Of a DNA stretch of 58,321 nt, positions 49,170 to 58,076 are shown piece by piece. The notes under the pieces are model-generated. The model saw only the letters and a list, made by a program, of their open reading frames with translations, was not told the DNA's origin and ran no database searches. Numbering within the stretch: the first letter of the stretch is position 1; each line of letters opens with the position of its first letter. The position numbers were made by a program, and so were the translations under genes. Source of the DNA: Anaerolineae bacterium (GTDB lineage: Bacteria > Chloroflexota > Anaerolineae > Aggregatilineales > Phototrophicaceae); contig JAGWBD010000004.1 in assembly GCA_021296065.1 (NCBI GenBank), positions 1 to 58,321 on the forward strand, read 5' to 3'.

Positions 49170-50234
49170 TCAGTCCGCTGCCGGTATCTCCCCTTGCGTC
49201 AGCAGCGCGCCCAGGACCAGGCCCAGCGCGCCGGCCAGCAGGCTGACGCCCAACCACAAATGCGTGTTCCACCAGATAGTAGCGCTAAACTGCAAAATGA
49301 CGAAAAGACTGAATATCAGCAGGAATGGCAGCAAAAAGGCGAAGCGCCGCAGCATCACAAGCGGAGAACTCCCGCTCGAACGCGTCAGCAGCCAGTCGCC
49401 CGCCAGGCCGGCGATGAGCGCCGCCAGCAGGACGACGGCATGTTCGCGGGTCCACTGCCAGCGAATGTAGAGCATGATCAGGGCGTTGGCGGCGACCAGG
49501 ACAGTCACCGCGCCAAAGGGCAGCAGCATGCGCTGCCGCAGATAGAGCAGCGTTGCGGTCATCAGCACGACGGGGATGAGGACGCCGCTCACGGTGATGG
49601 CTTCGGCAGAAAAAACATTGTCATCGCCGGTCAACGCCACATAGCGGTCGATCTGCGTCCAGACGTTGGCGAAGAGCGTGATGAGCGTCCCGGTCGTCAG
49701 CACCAGCAGGGCCGAGACCAGCGCCGGAAACAACGCTGCCCAACCGCGCCCGCTCCTGTCGCCCGCCAGGAAGGAGCGCAGCGGGCCGCTCATGAACAAC
49801 ACGGCGCTGAAGAACAGCAGCAGGTGCGAGGGACTCACCAGCGCGTCGATGCTGGTCTCGACGCCGAAGAGCGCGTGCCAGATGAAATCGAAGACACCGC
49901 CGAGGCCAAAGAGCAACACGCCGACGAAGGAGAGCAGATACTCGCGCGGCAGGGCCCGCAGCAGGCTGTGGCCGCGGCCGACGTTACGGAACTGGACGAG
50001 CACGTAGAAGAGGCCGTTGGCGGCCACGCCGGAGTACATCAACAGGTGAAAGGGCGTAAAGAAGGATTCATCGACGATGCCATGGTTGTGGGCGTTGATG
50101 TCCACGATGGAACCCGCGCGCACCCAGACGGCCAGCGCCAGCGCCGTCCAGGTGAAGGCCGGCGTCAGTTCCGGATACCCTGCGCGTCGCGCCCTGACGG
50201 CCGGTTTCCCTGAAGAAGTGCTGCCGCTTGCCAT
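49170..50234 (-). CDS. Uncharacterised polytopic membrane protein, paralogue C
   Basis: A 354-residue protein. It shares IVDINAHNHGIVDESFFTPF, VQFRNVGRGHSLLRALPREY, FDFIWHALFGVETSIDALVS, SPSHLLL, SGPLRSFLAG and W-W-N-T-H-L-W-L-G-V-S with the other copies. The soluble N-terminus (about 25 residues) is not conserved. GGGGAAGGG precedes the ATG. Thirty bases separate it from paralogue D, and it is probably in the same transcript. No catalytic motif of a known family is seen. Confidence 0.65.
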   Translation of the reverse strand: MASGSTSSGKPAVRARRAGYPELTPAFTWTALALAVWVRAGSIVDINAHNHGIVDESFFTPFHLLMYSGVAANGLFYVLVQFRNVGRGHSLLRALPREYLLSFVGVLLFGLGGVFDFIWHALFGVETSIDALVSPSHLLLFFSAVLFMSGPLRSFLAGDRSGRGWAALFPALVSALLVLTTGTLITLFANVWTQIDRYVALTGDDNVFSAEAITVSGVLIPVVLMTATLLYLRQRMLLPFGAVTVLVAANALIMLYIRWQWTREHAVVLLAALIAGLAGDWLLTRSSGSSPLVMLRRFAFLLPFLLIFSLFVILQFSATIWWNTHLWLGVSLLAGALGLVLGALLTQGEIPAAD

Positions 50235-50264
50235 CGCCCTTCCCCCTGTTTGTCCGCTCTTGCG

Positions 50265-51368
50265 CTAGGGCTCGCGTTCAGGCGCCGCTGCTGCCTCCGC
50301 AGGCAACGGCGGCGGCACGACCACGTAGCTCAATCCAAGCCCGAATGCGCCCGCCAGCACGCTGACGCCCGTCCACATGTGAATGCTCCACCAGATGCCG
50401 CCGGTCAACTGCAGAATGACGAAGAAGGCGACGTAGTAGCTGAAGGGCAGGAGAAAGGCGAAGACGCGCAGCGGCAGGGCCGCGATCCGCGAGCGTTGCA
50501 AGCCATGCAGCAGCAGGTCACCGATCAGTCCGGCGACCAGGGGGGCCAGCAGGACCCACCAGTTATCGCCACCGTATCCGGCCGAGCGCAGCAGAAACAT
50601 CAGAATGCTGTTGCCCAGTAGCAGGAAGGTCACCGCGCCAAAGGGCAGCGGCCAGCGACGCAGCAACAACAGCAGGATGGCGTTCATCAGGATCGCCGGG
50701 ATGATCACCCTAGCCGTCAGGGCGTGGTCCCAGACAAAGAGGGAGCCGGGGGCCCCGGCAGCCGTATACAGTTCCACCCAGGAAATGGCGTGGGCGAACT
50801 GGGTGAACAGGCTGAAGATCGAATACACCAGCAGGGCCGAGGCAATGGCCGGAAACAGTTGCGCCCAGCCGCGCTGCGCCCCCGCCCGCCCCCACAGGGC
50901 GCGCAGCGGGCCGCTCATGAAGACCAGCGCGCTGAGGGCCAGCAGCAGATGCGGCGGGCTGACCGAGGCCTCGATATCGGCCTCGATGCCAAAGGCGGTA
51001 TGCCAGAGAAAGTCCAGAAAGCCGCTGGTGGCCATCATTGCGATGCCGACCAGCGAAGTCAGGTACCCGCGTGGCAGGGCCTGCAGCCAGCTGTGGCCGC
51101 GGCTGACGTTGCGCAGTTGCATGCCCGCCAGGAAAATCCCCTTGGCCAGCATGCCCGTGTAGAGCAAGAGGTGAAAGGGCGTGAAGAAGGTGTCGTCGGT
51201 GGCGCCATTGACGTGCGCGATGCCGTCGACGTAGCCGCCCAGCAGCACCCAGGCCGCCAGCGCCAGCGCGATCAGGTCGAAGCTGCGCGAGGCGGCTGGA
51301 TAGCCCTTGTGCCGCGTCTTGCGCTCGGACAGGCCAATAGCGGCCTGCATGGATTCCAGGCGAGTCAT
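50265..51368 (-). CDS. Uncharacterised polytopic membrane protein, paralogue D (most diverged)
   Basis: A 367-residue protein, first of the four in the direction of transcription. Blocks kept are YVDGIAHVNGATDDTFFTPF, NVSRGHSWLQALPRGYLTSL, LDFLWHTAFGIEADIEASVS, PPHLLL, FMSGPLRAL and W-W-S-I-H-M-W-T-G-V-S. The first motif lacks the second and third His of the H-A-H-N-H cluster, so His from FTPFH, RGH, WH, PPH and IHMW form the core common to all four. GAGAGGAATCCC precedes the ATG. A C-terminal Pro/Ala-rich tail (VVPPPLPAEAAAAPE) is extra. Confidence 0.62.
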   Translation of the reverse strand: MTRLESMQAAIGLSERKTRHKGYPAASRSFDLIALALAAWVLLGGYVDGIAHVNGATDDTFFTPFHLLLYTGMLAKGIFLAGMQLRNVSRGHSWLQALPRGYLTSLVGIAMMATSGFLDFLWHTAFGIEADIEASVSPPHLLLALSALVFMSGPLRALWGRAGAQRGWAQLFPAIASALLVYSIFSLFTQFAHAISWVELYTAAGAPGSLFVWDHALTARVIIPAILMNAILLLLLRRWPLPFGAVTFLLLGNSILMFLLRSAGYGGDNWWVLLAPLVAGLIGDLLLHGLQRSRIAALPLRVFAFLLPFSYYVAFFVILQLTGGIWWSIHMWTGVSVLAGAFGLGLSYVVVPPPLPAEAAAAPEREP

Positions 51369-51455
51369 GGGATTCCTCTCCAGTGCAATGCAACATCCAC
51401 TCTAGCACAATCCGCTGCGGCCGTCCCGACGCTACCCAGCGCCCCGGTCGACTTC

Positions 51456-51461
51456 TATACT
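51456..51461 (+). promoter_or_regulatory. TATACT -10 box upstream of the Maf gene
   Basis: TATACTGG lies 34 bases before the TTG start of the Maf gene, with AAGGAG (51479-51484) between. No good -35 is visible. Confidence 0.4.
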
Positions 51462-51495
51462 GGGCGCCAGGGCAGCAGAAGGAGCCAAAAGCGCA

Positions 51496-52122
51496 TTGCC
51501 CGGGAATGCAATCGACCCACAGGACGCCGACCTGCCCGTCCGTCTGGTGCTGGCCTCGGCCTCGCCACGGCGGCGCGAACTGCTGGGCTCGCTGGGCCTG
51601 CGCTTCGTGGTTGATGCGCCGCAGCTGGACGAAACGCGCCTGCCTGGCGAGGCGCCGCACGCCTGGGCCCTGCGCCTCAGTCAGGCGAAGGCGGCCCTCG
51701 TCGCATTGCGGCATGCGCCGCCCACCCTCATCCTGGCCGCCGACACCCTGGTCATCGACACTGCCCAGGCGCTGGGCAAGCCCGTCGACGCGGCCGAAGC
51801 CCGGCGCATGTTGCGCCAGTTGCGCGCCCGCTCCCACGAGGTCTGCACGGCCTTCACCTTGCAGCGCGCGGGCAGTGACGGGCAGCGCCTGTCGCGTCTT
51901 TGCCGCACCCGCGTCCACATGCGCGCCTGGTCCGACGCTGAACAGGCGGACTACGTCGCCAGCGGCGACCCGCTCGACAAGGCCGGCGCCTACGCCATCC
52001 AGCACCCGCTCTTCGCGCCGGTGGAACGCATCGAGGGCAGCTACAGCAACGTGGTCGGTCTGCCGCTGGAAATGCTGCAGGAGGCCCTGTTGCCATTTGG
52101 CGGCCTGGACAGCTTTCGCTGA
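51496..52122 (+). CDS. maf: Maf family nucleotide pyrophosphatase
   Basis: A 208-residue Maf protein that hydrolyses modified or canonical nucleoside triphosphates to monophosphates. The N-terminal S-A-S-P-R-R motif (about residues 21-26, LASASPRRRELLGSLG) binds the phosphates. Further motifs are LSQAKAALVA, AADTLVI, GKPVDAAEARRML and SGDPLDKAGAYAIQ, and the late GSYSNVVGLPLEML. The start is a TTG with AAGGAG 11 bases upstream, a rather long distance. It is divergent from the membrane-protein array and is followed 36 bases later by the oxidoreductase gene. Confidence 0.9.
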   Translation: MPGNAIDPQDADLPVRLVLASASPRRRELLGSLGLRFVVDAPQLDETRLPGEAPHAWALRLSQAKAALVALRHAPPTLILAADTLVIDTAQALGKPVDAAEARRMLRQLRARSHEVCTAFTLQRAGSDGQRLSRLCRTRVHMRAWSDAEQADYVASGDPLDKAGAYAIQHPLFAPVERIEGSYSNVVGLPLEMLQEALLPFGGLDSFR

Positions 52123-52158
52123 AGGCTGCAGAATCCAGTCACAAAATGGAGTCAGACG

Positions 52159-53154
52159 ATGACACTCAAGGTCGCAATGGTCAGCACCGGCAACGTCGTC
52201 AGCAAAAACTACCTGCCCTTCCTGGCGCAGGAGCCGGACCTGACCTTCAGCTACTTCAACCGGACCCGCAGCAAGGCTGAGGCCTGCGCCGCCAGCTTCG
52301 GCGGTCAGGTCGCCGACTCCATCGACAGCCTGATGCGCGCCGAGCCGGACGTCGTCTTTCTGCTCAGCAGCGAGACCGGCCGTTACGAGCTGGCCCGGAA
52401 CATCCTGCAACACCGGCCCAAACGCATCTTCTTCGAAAAACCGCTGGTCGCCATGCAGGGACAGGCCCACGTCACGGAGGACGACTTCGAAAAGGGACGC
52501 GAACTGCTGCGCCTGGCGCGGGCCGGCGGCACGGAAACGGCGATGATCTTCAACTACCGTTTCTTCGAGCAGACGCTGCTGGCGCGGCGGCAGGTGAGGG
52601 AACGCGACTTTGGCAATTTGACGCAGGTCACCGGCATCGTGCATTACAATTGCTGGTCGCATTGCATCGACCTCATCCATCTCTTCGCCGGCCCGGCAGC
52701 CGAGATCGCGGCCCTGGCCGGGCCGGTCGAGCACCACCAGTCGGGCTACGAGGCCAGGGACGTCGCGGCCGCATTTGCGACGGGCGGCGGCGCCAGCGGC
52801 ACGATCATCGGCACGGCCACCATCGATCGCGGCTTTCCCCTGTTTGAGTTGACGTTCAGTTACGAGGGCGGTCGTCTCACCCTGCGTGACCTGGATGGCG
52901 ATACGGAGATTCTCGACTATCGCGGCGTTCGCCATGAGACCTTTGGCCTGACGCGCGACAAGTCCCGTTGGGACCAGTACCGACACTCCTTCGACAAGGC
53001 CCTGGACGCCTACCTGACTTCGGTGCGCCAGGGGAGCGAGCCGCCCGTGCCGGGTCTGGCCGGCCTGCAGGAGTTGCAGTTCGAGGCGGCGCTGAAACGC
53101 TCTGTTCGCCTGCGCCGACCGGTAAACGTGCAGGCCGAATTCCCGCTGGACTGA
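52159..53154 (+). CDS. Gfo/Idh/MocA family oxidoreductase
   Basis: A 331-residue NAD(P)-dependent oxidoreductase. The Rossmann domain starts with VAMVSTGNVVSKNYLPF, followed by FSYFNRTRSKAEACAASFGG. The catalytic E-K-P motif is in IFFEKPLVAM. The second domain (about 130-320) holds the substrate site with YNCWSHCIDLIHLF, where His would be catalytic, and GTATIDRGFPLFEL. The family oxidises or reduces sugars, inositols and their derivatives. The ATG follows ATGGAG. It is probably cotranscribed with maf. Confidence 0.86.
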   Translation: MTLKVAMVSTGNVVSKNYLPFLAQEPDLTFSYFNRTRSKAEACAASFGGQVADSIDSLMRAEPDVVFLLSSETGRYELARNILQHRPKRIFFEKPLVAMQGQAHVTEDDFEKGRELLRLARAGGTETAMIFNYRFFEQTLLARRQVRERDFGNLTQVTGIVHYNCWSHCIDLIHLFAGPAAEIAALAGPVEHHQSGYEARDVAAAFATGGGASGTIIGTATIDRGFPLFELTFSYEGGRLTLRDLDGDTEILDYRGVRHETFGLTRDKSRWDQYRHSFDKALDAYLTSVRQGSEPPVPGLAGLQELQFEAALKRSVRLRRPVNVQAEFPLD

Positions 53155-53496
53155 CGCTGCCGGCAGCGACAGTCGCAGACCGCCCTGAAGCCAGGGGAGT
53201 GTCTGGTTTACTGGATACAGCAACTGGATGCGGTGAGCGTCATCCTGCGGTTATTTGCGTCGCCGCAATTGTGGCTGGTTGCAGGCGTGGATAATTTCTG
53301 AAATCCACAAAACTCGCCACTCCCGGCGACATGGTGTGCCCGCGGGCGACATCATATGTCGCCCCTACACAATCCGCCGTAGGGGCGATTTACCAAATCG
53401 CCCACCCTGACCCTTAAACAATTTCTGAACTCCACCAGACTCGCCACTCCCGAAATCAGCGGCGCCTGGACTTTCTGCGCGGGGGACTGTCAGCAA
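53155..53496. repeat. Intergenic block with two palindromic repeats flanked by direct repeats
   Basis: This 342-base gap lies between converging genes. It holds two palindromes that share a G-G-G-C-G-A end: GGGCGACAT-CAT-ATGTCGCCC reads 53344-53364, and GGGCGATTT-ACC-AAATCGCCC reads 53383-53403, both perfect 9-bp stems. They are flanked by an imperfect direct repeat of about 32 bases at 53293-53324 and 53420-53451. Short palindromes of this type resemble REP or small MITE elements. A hairpin without a T tract (CGCTG-CCGG-CAGCG, about 53156-53169) sits right after the upstream gene. No gene is seen. Confidence 0.7.
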
Positions 53497-55779
53497 CTAT
53501 TCGTAACAGCGGACCCCGAAAAGCGCCGCCGGCACCTCGCCTTCCGTCGCCAGCAACTCTACCTGCAGCCGGTCCGTCACCAGGGGCTCGTCGAGACGCA
53601 CGCGCCCGATGGTCTGGTGATTGTCGTCGCATTCGGCGACCACATTGCAGTCGCCATCCAGGATGCGCCAGTGCGTCACCATAAAGGGCACCACGTTTTC
53701 CGGGTGACCCATCAGGGTCGTTTCCATCGCGTGGTCCGCATCGGAATCGAAAGTCAGCACGATCTCGCGGATGGCATGCGGCTCGTCCCAGTGCAGACGC
53801 AGGGTCGGGCGCGGATCGTCGGCATCGGCCACCCAGGCGTTGACGCCGGTGGTGGGCCGGCCAGGGCCCTTGCTGACGTTGACCGGGTCGAAGGCGTCGA
53901 TCACCGGGCGAATCGCCATCGCCAGATTTTGGCCGGCGGGGCGCCGCGGCGGCGTCCAGAACTCGAAACTGTCCACGCCGATATCCGGGGGCGGCTGCTG
54001 GTCGCGCCAGTGCCGCAGGGACAGCAGGCCACTGAGCCGCTCCTCGCTCAAATGAGCGTGAACGTCCTCGTTGGCCATCAGACAGTAAAAGAGGTACTGG
54101 TCCTCGTCCACGCTGACGTCGAAATTCGCCGTGACCGTCTGGTTCGGCCCGGCGGCGAGGTCAAATTCCCTCACGCCGAGCGTTACGTTGGGCGTGTAGT
54201 TGCCGAGGCGCTCGCTGACGCGCAGCTCAAGGCGCAGCGTGGTCGCCTCGTCGGCGTCGACCACGAAGTCCACTTGCGGCGCCGGGCCGGCCCCCACCGG
54301 CAGCATCTGCGCGAGGGAGCGCTCCAGGTGCCACAAGGGACCGTTGTCCGGCAGGCCTTCGAGACAGTACTTGCTGCTGGCGCCGATGTGCGCCCGCTGC
54401 ACAAGGTCCTCGTCGTCTTCCAGGCTCAGGCCAGGAATGTGCTGGCCGGTGCGCATCAGGTCGCGCTGCAGGCGGGCCATGTTCTGCGCCTGACTGATAT
54501 CACGCGGCAGCAGGTCCTTTTCCAGACAGTGCGCGGCGGCCATGCCAATCGCCTGGGCCGCGTTGGCAAGGGTCAGCATGACGCGCGTGGAGCCAAAGGC
54601 CACGTGCGAGACGCTCATGATGCGGCCGCCGATGAAGAGGTTGTTGATGTTGCGGGCGTAGAGGCTGCGATAGGGGATCTGGTAGACGCCAGGCGCGTGC
54701 CACTGGTCGCAACCCGGCCGCTCGCTGAAAACGCCGTCCGCCGGGTGCAGGTCGATCGACCAGCCGCCGAAGGCGATGGCGTCCTCGTGCTGACGCTGCT
54801 CGATGATGTCCTGCTGGACCATCATCGTTTCACCCTCGAAGCGGCGACTCTCGCGTTTGCCGGGGATGTGCCCGACCCACTCGAGGGTCAGGTTTTCAGC
54901 GTCCGGGAACTCGCCCGAGTTCTTGATGTAGTTCCATACGCCATAGACCACGCGCCACAGCTGCCACTTGATGGTCTCGGTCTCATGCACCGTGTCAAGG
55001 CGTCCGCCGTACTCGATCCACCACAGGCGGCAGCCGTCAGTCTTTGTGTTGAAGCTGCGAAAGCGCGGGATCTCGCTGATGTCCTCGAGGGCGTAACGCG
55101 GCGGCACGAAGCGCACCGGGTGTCCCAGGTCCTTGCTGTAGAAATATATCGAGTGCCCCAGCAGATAGCCGTATTCCTCACTTGGCGCGAATTTCTCGCC
55201 GAACTCGTCCGCGGATTCGGCGCCCATGCGAAAGGCCGCGCCGGACTGGAAGGCGACCACGCCGTCGCCCGAGGAATCGCAGAAGAGCGGCGCGTGCAGG
55301 TCGTAGAGCGTCGAGTTCTGGCTGCAGAAGGCCTGCACGCTCTCGATGCTGTCACTGCCCTGCTTGCGTACCACGTGGGCGCTGGTGTTCAGCAGCAGCG
55401 TGATGTTGGGCTCGTCCAGCACCTTCTCCAGCAAGACCGTATCGAAGATGAGCGCGTTGCCCTCCGGGTTGCGGTACATGTTTTCGACGAGAATCTCGTC
55501 AATGGCGCCGCCCTCGCGCGCCCAGCGGTTGTTGTTGTTCATGTGCGAGGTGGCGCCCAGACCCCAGAGCCGCACCTCGCTGGAGGCGTTGCCGCCCAGC
55601 ACCGGCCGGTCCTGCACCAGCACCACCTTCGCGCCGGCGCGGGCGGCCGTCAGCGCGGCGCAGGTGCCCGCCAGGCCGCCGCCCACCACCACCAGGCCGA
55701 CTTCAAGGCGTTTCGTCTTCAGTTCACGCAGGGCCGGGCTGAATGGCTCGCTGACCATCCGGGGCCAGAGTTCGGGCAT
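53497..55779 (-). CDS. FAD-dependent oxidoreductase (FAD_oxidored family)
   Basis: A 760-residue protein. The dinucleotide-binding motif G-G-G-L-A-G is at about residues 33-38 (VVVGGGLAGTCAALTAARAG), followed by PVLGGNASSEVRLWG with the characteristic GGNAS turn. FAD contacts continue at CDSSGDGVVAFQSGAAFRMG and the late NLFIGGRIMSVSHVAFGSTRV. The last 270 residues form a separate beta-rich domain (starting VDFVVDADEATTLRLEL), probably a sugar-binding or sandwich module. No signal peptide is seen. Similar proteins occur with polysaccharide or aromatic catabolism. The substrate is unknown. The dioxygenase gene ends 21 bases before its start codon. Confidence 0.82.
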   Translation of the reverse strand: MPELWPRMVSEPFSPALRELKTKRLEVGLVVVGGGLAGTCAALTAARAGAKVVLVQDRPVLGGNASSEVRLWGLGATSHMNNNNRWAREGGAIDEILVENMYRNPEGNALIFDTVLLEKVLDEPNITLLLNTSAHVVRKQGSDSIESVQAFCSQNSTLYDLHAPLFCDSSGDGVVAFQSGAAFRMGAESADEFGEKFAPSEEYGYLLGHSIYFYSKDLGHPVRFVPPRYALEDISEIPRFRSFNTKTDGCRLWWIEYGGRLDTVHETETIKWQLWRVVYGVWNYIKNSGEFPDAENLTLEWVGHIPGKRESRRFEGETMMVQQDIIEQRQHEDAIAFGGWSIDLHPADGVFSERPGCDQWHAPGVYQIPYRSLYARNINNLFIGGRIMSVSHVAFGSTRVMLTLANAAQAIGMAAAHCLEKDLLPRDISQAQNMARLQRDLMRTGQHIPGLSLEDDEDLVQRAHIGASSKYCLEGLPDNGPLWHLERSLAQMLPVGAGPAPQVDFVVDADEATTLRLELRVSERLGNYTPNVTLGVREFDLAAGPNQTVTANFDVSVDEDQYLFYCLMANEDVHAHLSEERLSGLLSLRHWRDQQPPPDIGVDSFEFWTPPRRPAGQNLAMAIRPVIDAFDPVNVSKGPGRPTTGVNAWVADADDPRPTLRLHWDEPHAIREIVLTFDSDADHAMETTLMGHPENVVPFMVTHWRILDGDCNVVAECDDNHQTIGRVRLDEPLVTDRLQVELLATEGEVPAALFGVRCYE

Positions 55780-55800
55780 GACAGTCTCCTGGGTGTTTGT

Positions 55801-56649
55801 TTAGTGACCGTGGCGGTCCGTCTCGATATCGTGCTGCTCGCACCACGCGTTGAGCGGATTGTGGTAGCCGGAGGGCTTGAAGGTCTCCGTCTCTTCCATG
55901 CGCTCGCCGACGAGGAAGCGCTGGTAGTCGTCCAGCTTTTCGACAAAGTCGGGCGGCTGCACCAGATAGTCCATCGGCCGCAGCCACTGGTAACAGTAGC
56001 CGATCATGACGGCCTTGCGCGTGGCGGGGCTGAAGTTGGGCGCGCCGGCGTGCCAGGTGCGGTATTCGAATAGCACGCAGTCACCGGGGTTGAGCGAGGG
56101 CTCGATCGCGCCGACCGGGTCCGGCTGACCCTCCGGGATCACGATGCGTTCCTTCAGGTTGTTGCTGCCCGGCAAAAACATGGTCACGCCGGATTTCGGC
56201 CTGCTCTGGTCGCTAAGGTAGTAGGCGCACTTGAGCCCCATGCGCGGGTACTGCTTGTGGCCCAGGTCCAGCGTGGTGCGGCCGTTGTCGCGGTGCCAGC
56301 CGGGCGCGCGCTTGTCGGGGCTGGTGCCCGGCCGTTCCGTTTTGCTGTAGATCAGGTGACTGGTGGAGAGGTTCAGGTTGGAGCCAAAGAGTTGCATCAC
56401 CAGCGGCAGGATGGTGGAATGCGTGATCAGCGGGATGAAAGCGTCTTCGTGCGTGACGACGTTGCGGAAGCTGTCGTAGATCTCGTCGTTGATCTGGCGG
56501 TCGCGCGTCTCGTCAGAGGCCATCAGACGGTCGCCGGCCTCAATCAGACGACTGACCGTTTCGCCGTCGAGCGCATTGCGCACGATCAGATAACCCTCAT
56601 CGTAAAACTGACGCCGGTCTTCCTCACTCAGCGGGTGGTACTCAAGCAT
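55801..56649 (-). CDS. Phytanoyl-CoA dioxygenase (PhyH) family protein
   Basis: A 282-residue Fe(II)/2-oxoglutarate-dependent oxygenase. The metal triad is His119-x-Asp121 (WHRDNG) and His200 (RTWHAG), with Arg211 in ATRKAVMIGY binding 2-oxoglutarate. The jelly-roll has the usual MFLPGSNNL before the third ligand. It hydroxylates or demethylates a small substrate using O2, so the cell must be at least microaerobic. It is the middle gene of three on the minus strand (propeller-like, dioxygenase, FAD oxidoreductase) with 20-21-base spacers, pointing to one oxidative pathway. Confidence 0.87.
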   Translation of the reverse strand: MLEYHPLSEEDRRQFYDEGYLIVRNALDGETVSRLIEAGDRLMASDETRDRQINDEIYDSFRNVVTHEDAFIPLITHSTILPLVMQLFGSNLNLSTSHLIYSKTERPGTSPDKRAPGWHRDNGRTTLDLGHKQYPRMGLKCAYYLSDQSRPKSGVTMFLPGSNNLKERIVIPEGQPDPVGAIEPSLNPGDCVLFEYRTWHAGAPNFSPATRKAVMIGYCYQWLRPMDYLVQPPDFVEKLDDYQRFLVGERMEETETFKPSGYHNPLNAWCEQHDIETDRHGH

Positions 56650-56669
56650 GACCCACAGCCTCTCGTGAC

Positions 56670-58049
56670 TCAGGTATAGGTGAAATACGCGCTCGCCCGA
56701 CAGTCGCGGTCGGCGCTGAGCCGCACCCAGTGCGCGCTGTAGCCCGTCGGAAAAACGTGCGGCACATAGGCGCCGGGCGCGACGACGAGTTCAGTATAGC
56801 CGGCCCACTCGCCATCTCCCATAAAGTCCACTTCCACGCGGAAGCGCACGTTGCTGTCGGCACCGTGGCGCAAATGCAGGGTCTTGTGTTCGAAGCCGCT
56901 CATCAGGTAGGGGTCGGAGGCTTCGCCGGCGCGTACCGCCGCGCGCCACCAGGGGCCGCCCTGGCCGGCGGGCTTGCCGAACCCCCACAGGTCATCGGTC
57001 TTGCCGAACCACAGGCCCGATTGCGGCTCGCCGGCCAGGTGGTTGGCGCCCCCGTGCGGGCTGGCGTTGTCGGCGCCCAGCACCAGCAACCCGCGCCAGG
57101 CGCAGAAGTCGCCCAGCACCCAGAGATGCGTTGAAATCGGCCGCGGGGCCCAGATGCGATTGCCGTAGGCCCAGGGCGAGAGCTCGTAGAAGATGCCGTG
57201 GCAGTCCATCAGAAAGCGCTCGTGCTCGACCTCGCGGATGCGCGGCCATTCGGTCTGCCACATGTGGTCGAAACAATGGCTGCCCTTGGGCAGACGGTAA
57301 CGGCGCCACTGGCCGTCGCCGTCCGTGTAAACCTGCAGGATGGCCGAGGCCTGGTCCCAGCCCATGGCGAATATGGTGCCGCTGAAGTCGCCGCGGCCGT
57401 TGACCTCGATGAAGGGCGCGCGCTCGATGATGCGCCAGCGCCCGCCGTCCCATTCGGCGAGACGGCCGGCCATGCCGTCACCGCGGAAGTCGCGTTCGTC
57501 GTAGCTGTTGTTGGCGACCACCACGTGGCCGAAGTTGCTGTAGCCGGCCTTGAAGTGCGCGTACTTGTGGTCCGGCACGCCCAGCTCCTGCGTCAGGTCG
57601 GCGAGGAAGGTCGCCTCCAGGGTGTGCACGTCCACTTCGTAGAATTCACCCTCCATACCCAGCATGTAGACCCTGTTTTCCGGGTCATGCAGATGGCGCA
57701 TGGTCGAGCACAGGCGTACTTCGACCAGGCTCTCGATGCTGCGCACGCGACGGTCGGCATCGATGACGTGCGGGCCGATGAAGAGTTGGTTGGACTGCCA
57801 GTGCAGCATGCGGTTGGTGTAGGTGCCGACGCGGCTCTGCGGGTGCTTCACCATGCGCAGGTCGTCATCGATCTCGTAGAGGCCGGTGCCGACGCCCGAG
57901 GCCGACTTGTGCGAGACGTAGCTGATGACCCACAGCCGGTCGGCCCAGGCGAAGAGCGCGCCCACGCCGCATTCCGTGCGCGGCGGCCCGGGTTGCGCCT
58001 TCAGCGCCAGCGAAGGGTAAATCCCGCTGATTTGCAGGGGTTGGCTCAT
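56670..58049 (-). CDS. Hypothetical protein, predicted beta-propeller-like
   Basis: A 459-residue protein I do not recognise. The sequence is Trp-, Gly- and Asp-rich with repeating strand-turn units of about 45-50 residues, each with an aromatic (DRLWVISYVSH, NQLFIGPHVID, NRVYMLGMEGE, GRWRIIERAP, GQWRRYRLP), as in beta-propellers. A final segment from about 375 (LHLRHGADSNVRFRVEVDFM) looks like a beta-sandwich. No signal peptide or lipobox is present. It heads the operon with the dioxygenase and FAD oxidoreductase genes. Conserved His/Asp/Glu that could bind metal are scattered, so an enzyme role is possible. Confidence 0.55.
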   Translation of the reverse strand: MSQPLQISGIYPSLALKAQPGPPRTECGVGALFAWADRLWVISYVSHKSASGVGTGLYEIDDDLRMVKHPQSRVGTYTNRMLHWQSNQLFIGPHVIDADRRVRSIESLVEVRLCSTMRHLHDPENRVYMLGMEGEFYEVDVHTLEATFLADLTQELGVPDHKYAHFKAGYSNFGHVVVANNSYDERDFRGDGMAGRLAEWDGGRWRIIERAPFIEVNGRGDFSGTIFAMGWDQASAILQVYTDGDGQWRRYRLPKGSHCFDHMWQTEWPRIREVEHERFLMDCHGIFYELSPWAYGNRIWAPRPISTHLWVLGDFCAWRGLLVLGADNASPHGGANHLAGEPQSGLWFGKTDDLWGFGKPAGQGGPWWRAAVRAGEASDPYLMSGFEHKTLHLRHGADSNVRFRVEVDFMGDGEWAGYTELVVAPGAYVPHVFPTGYSAHWVRLSADRDCRASAYFTYT

Positions 58050-58076
58050 GTCGATTCTTCCTCCTGTGTCAGGCCA

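Noticed and set aside
53617-56073. Plus-strand reading frame of about 818 codons opposite the FAD oxidoreductase gene
   Set aside because: The same reasoning applies: the minus strand encodes a complete FAD protein and part of the dioxygenase with correct motifs.
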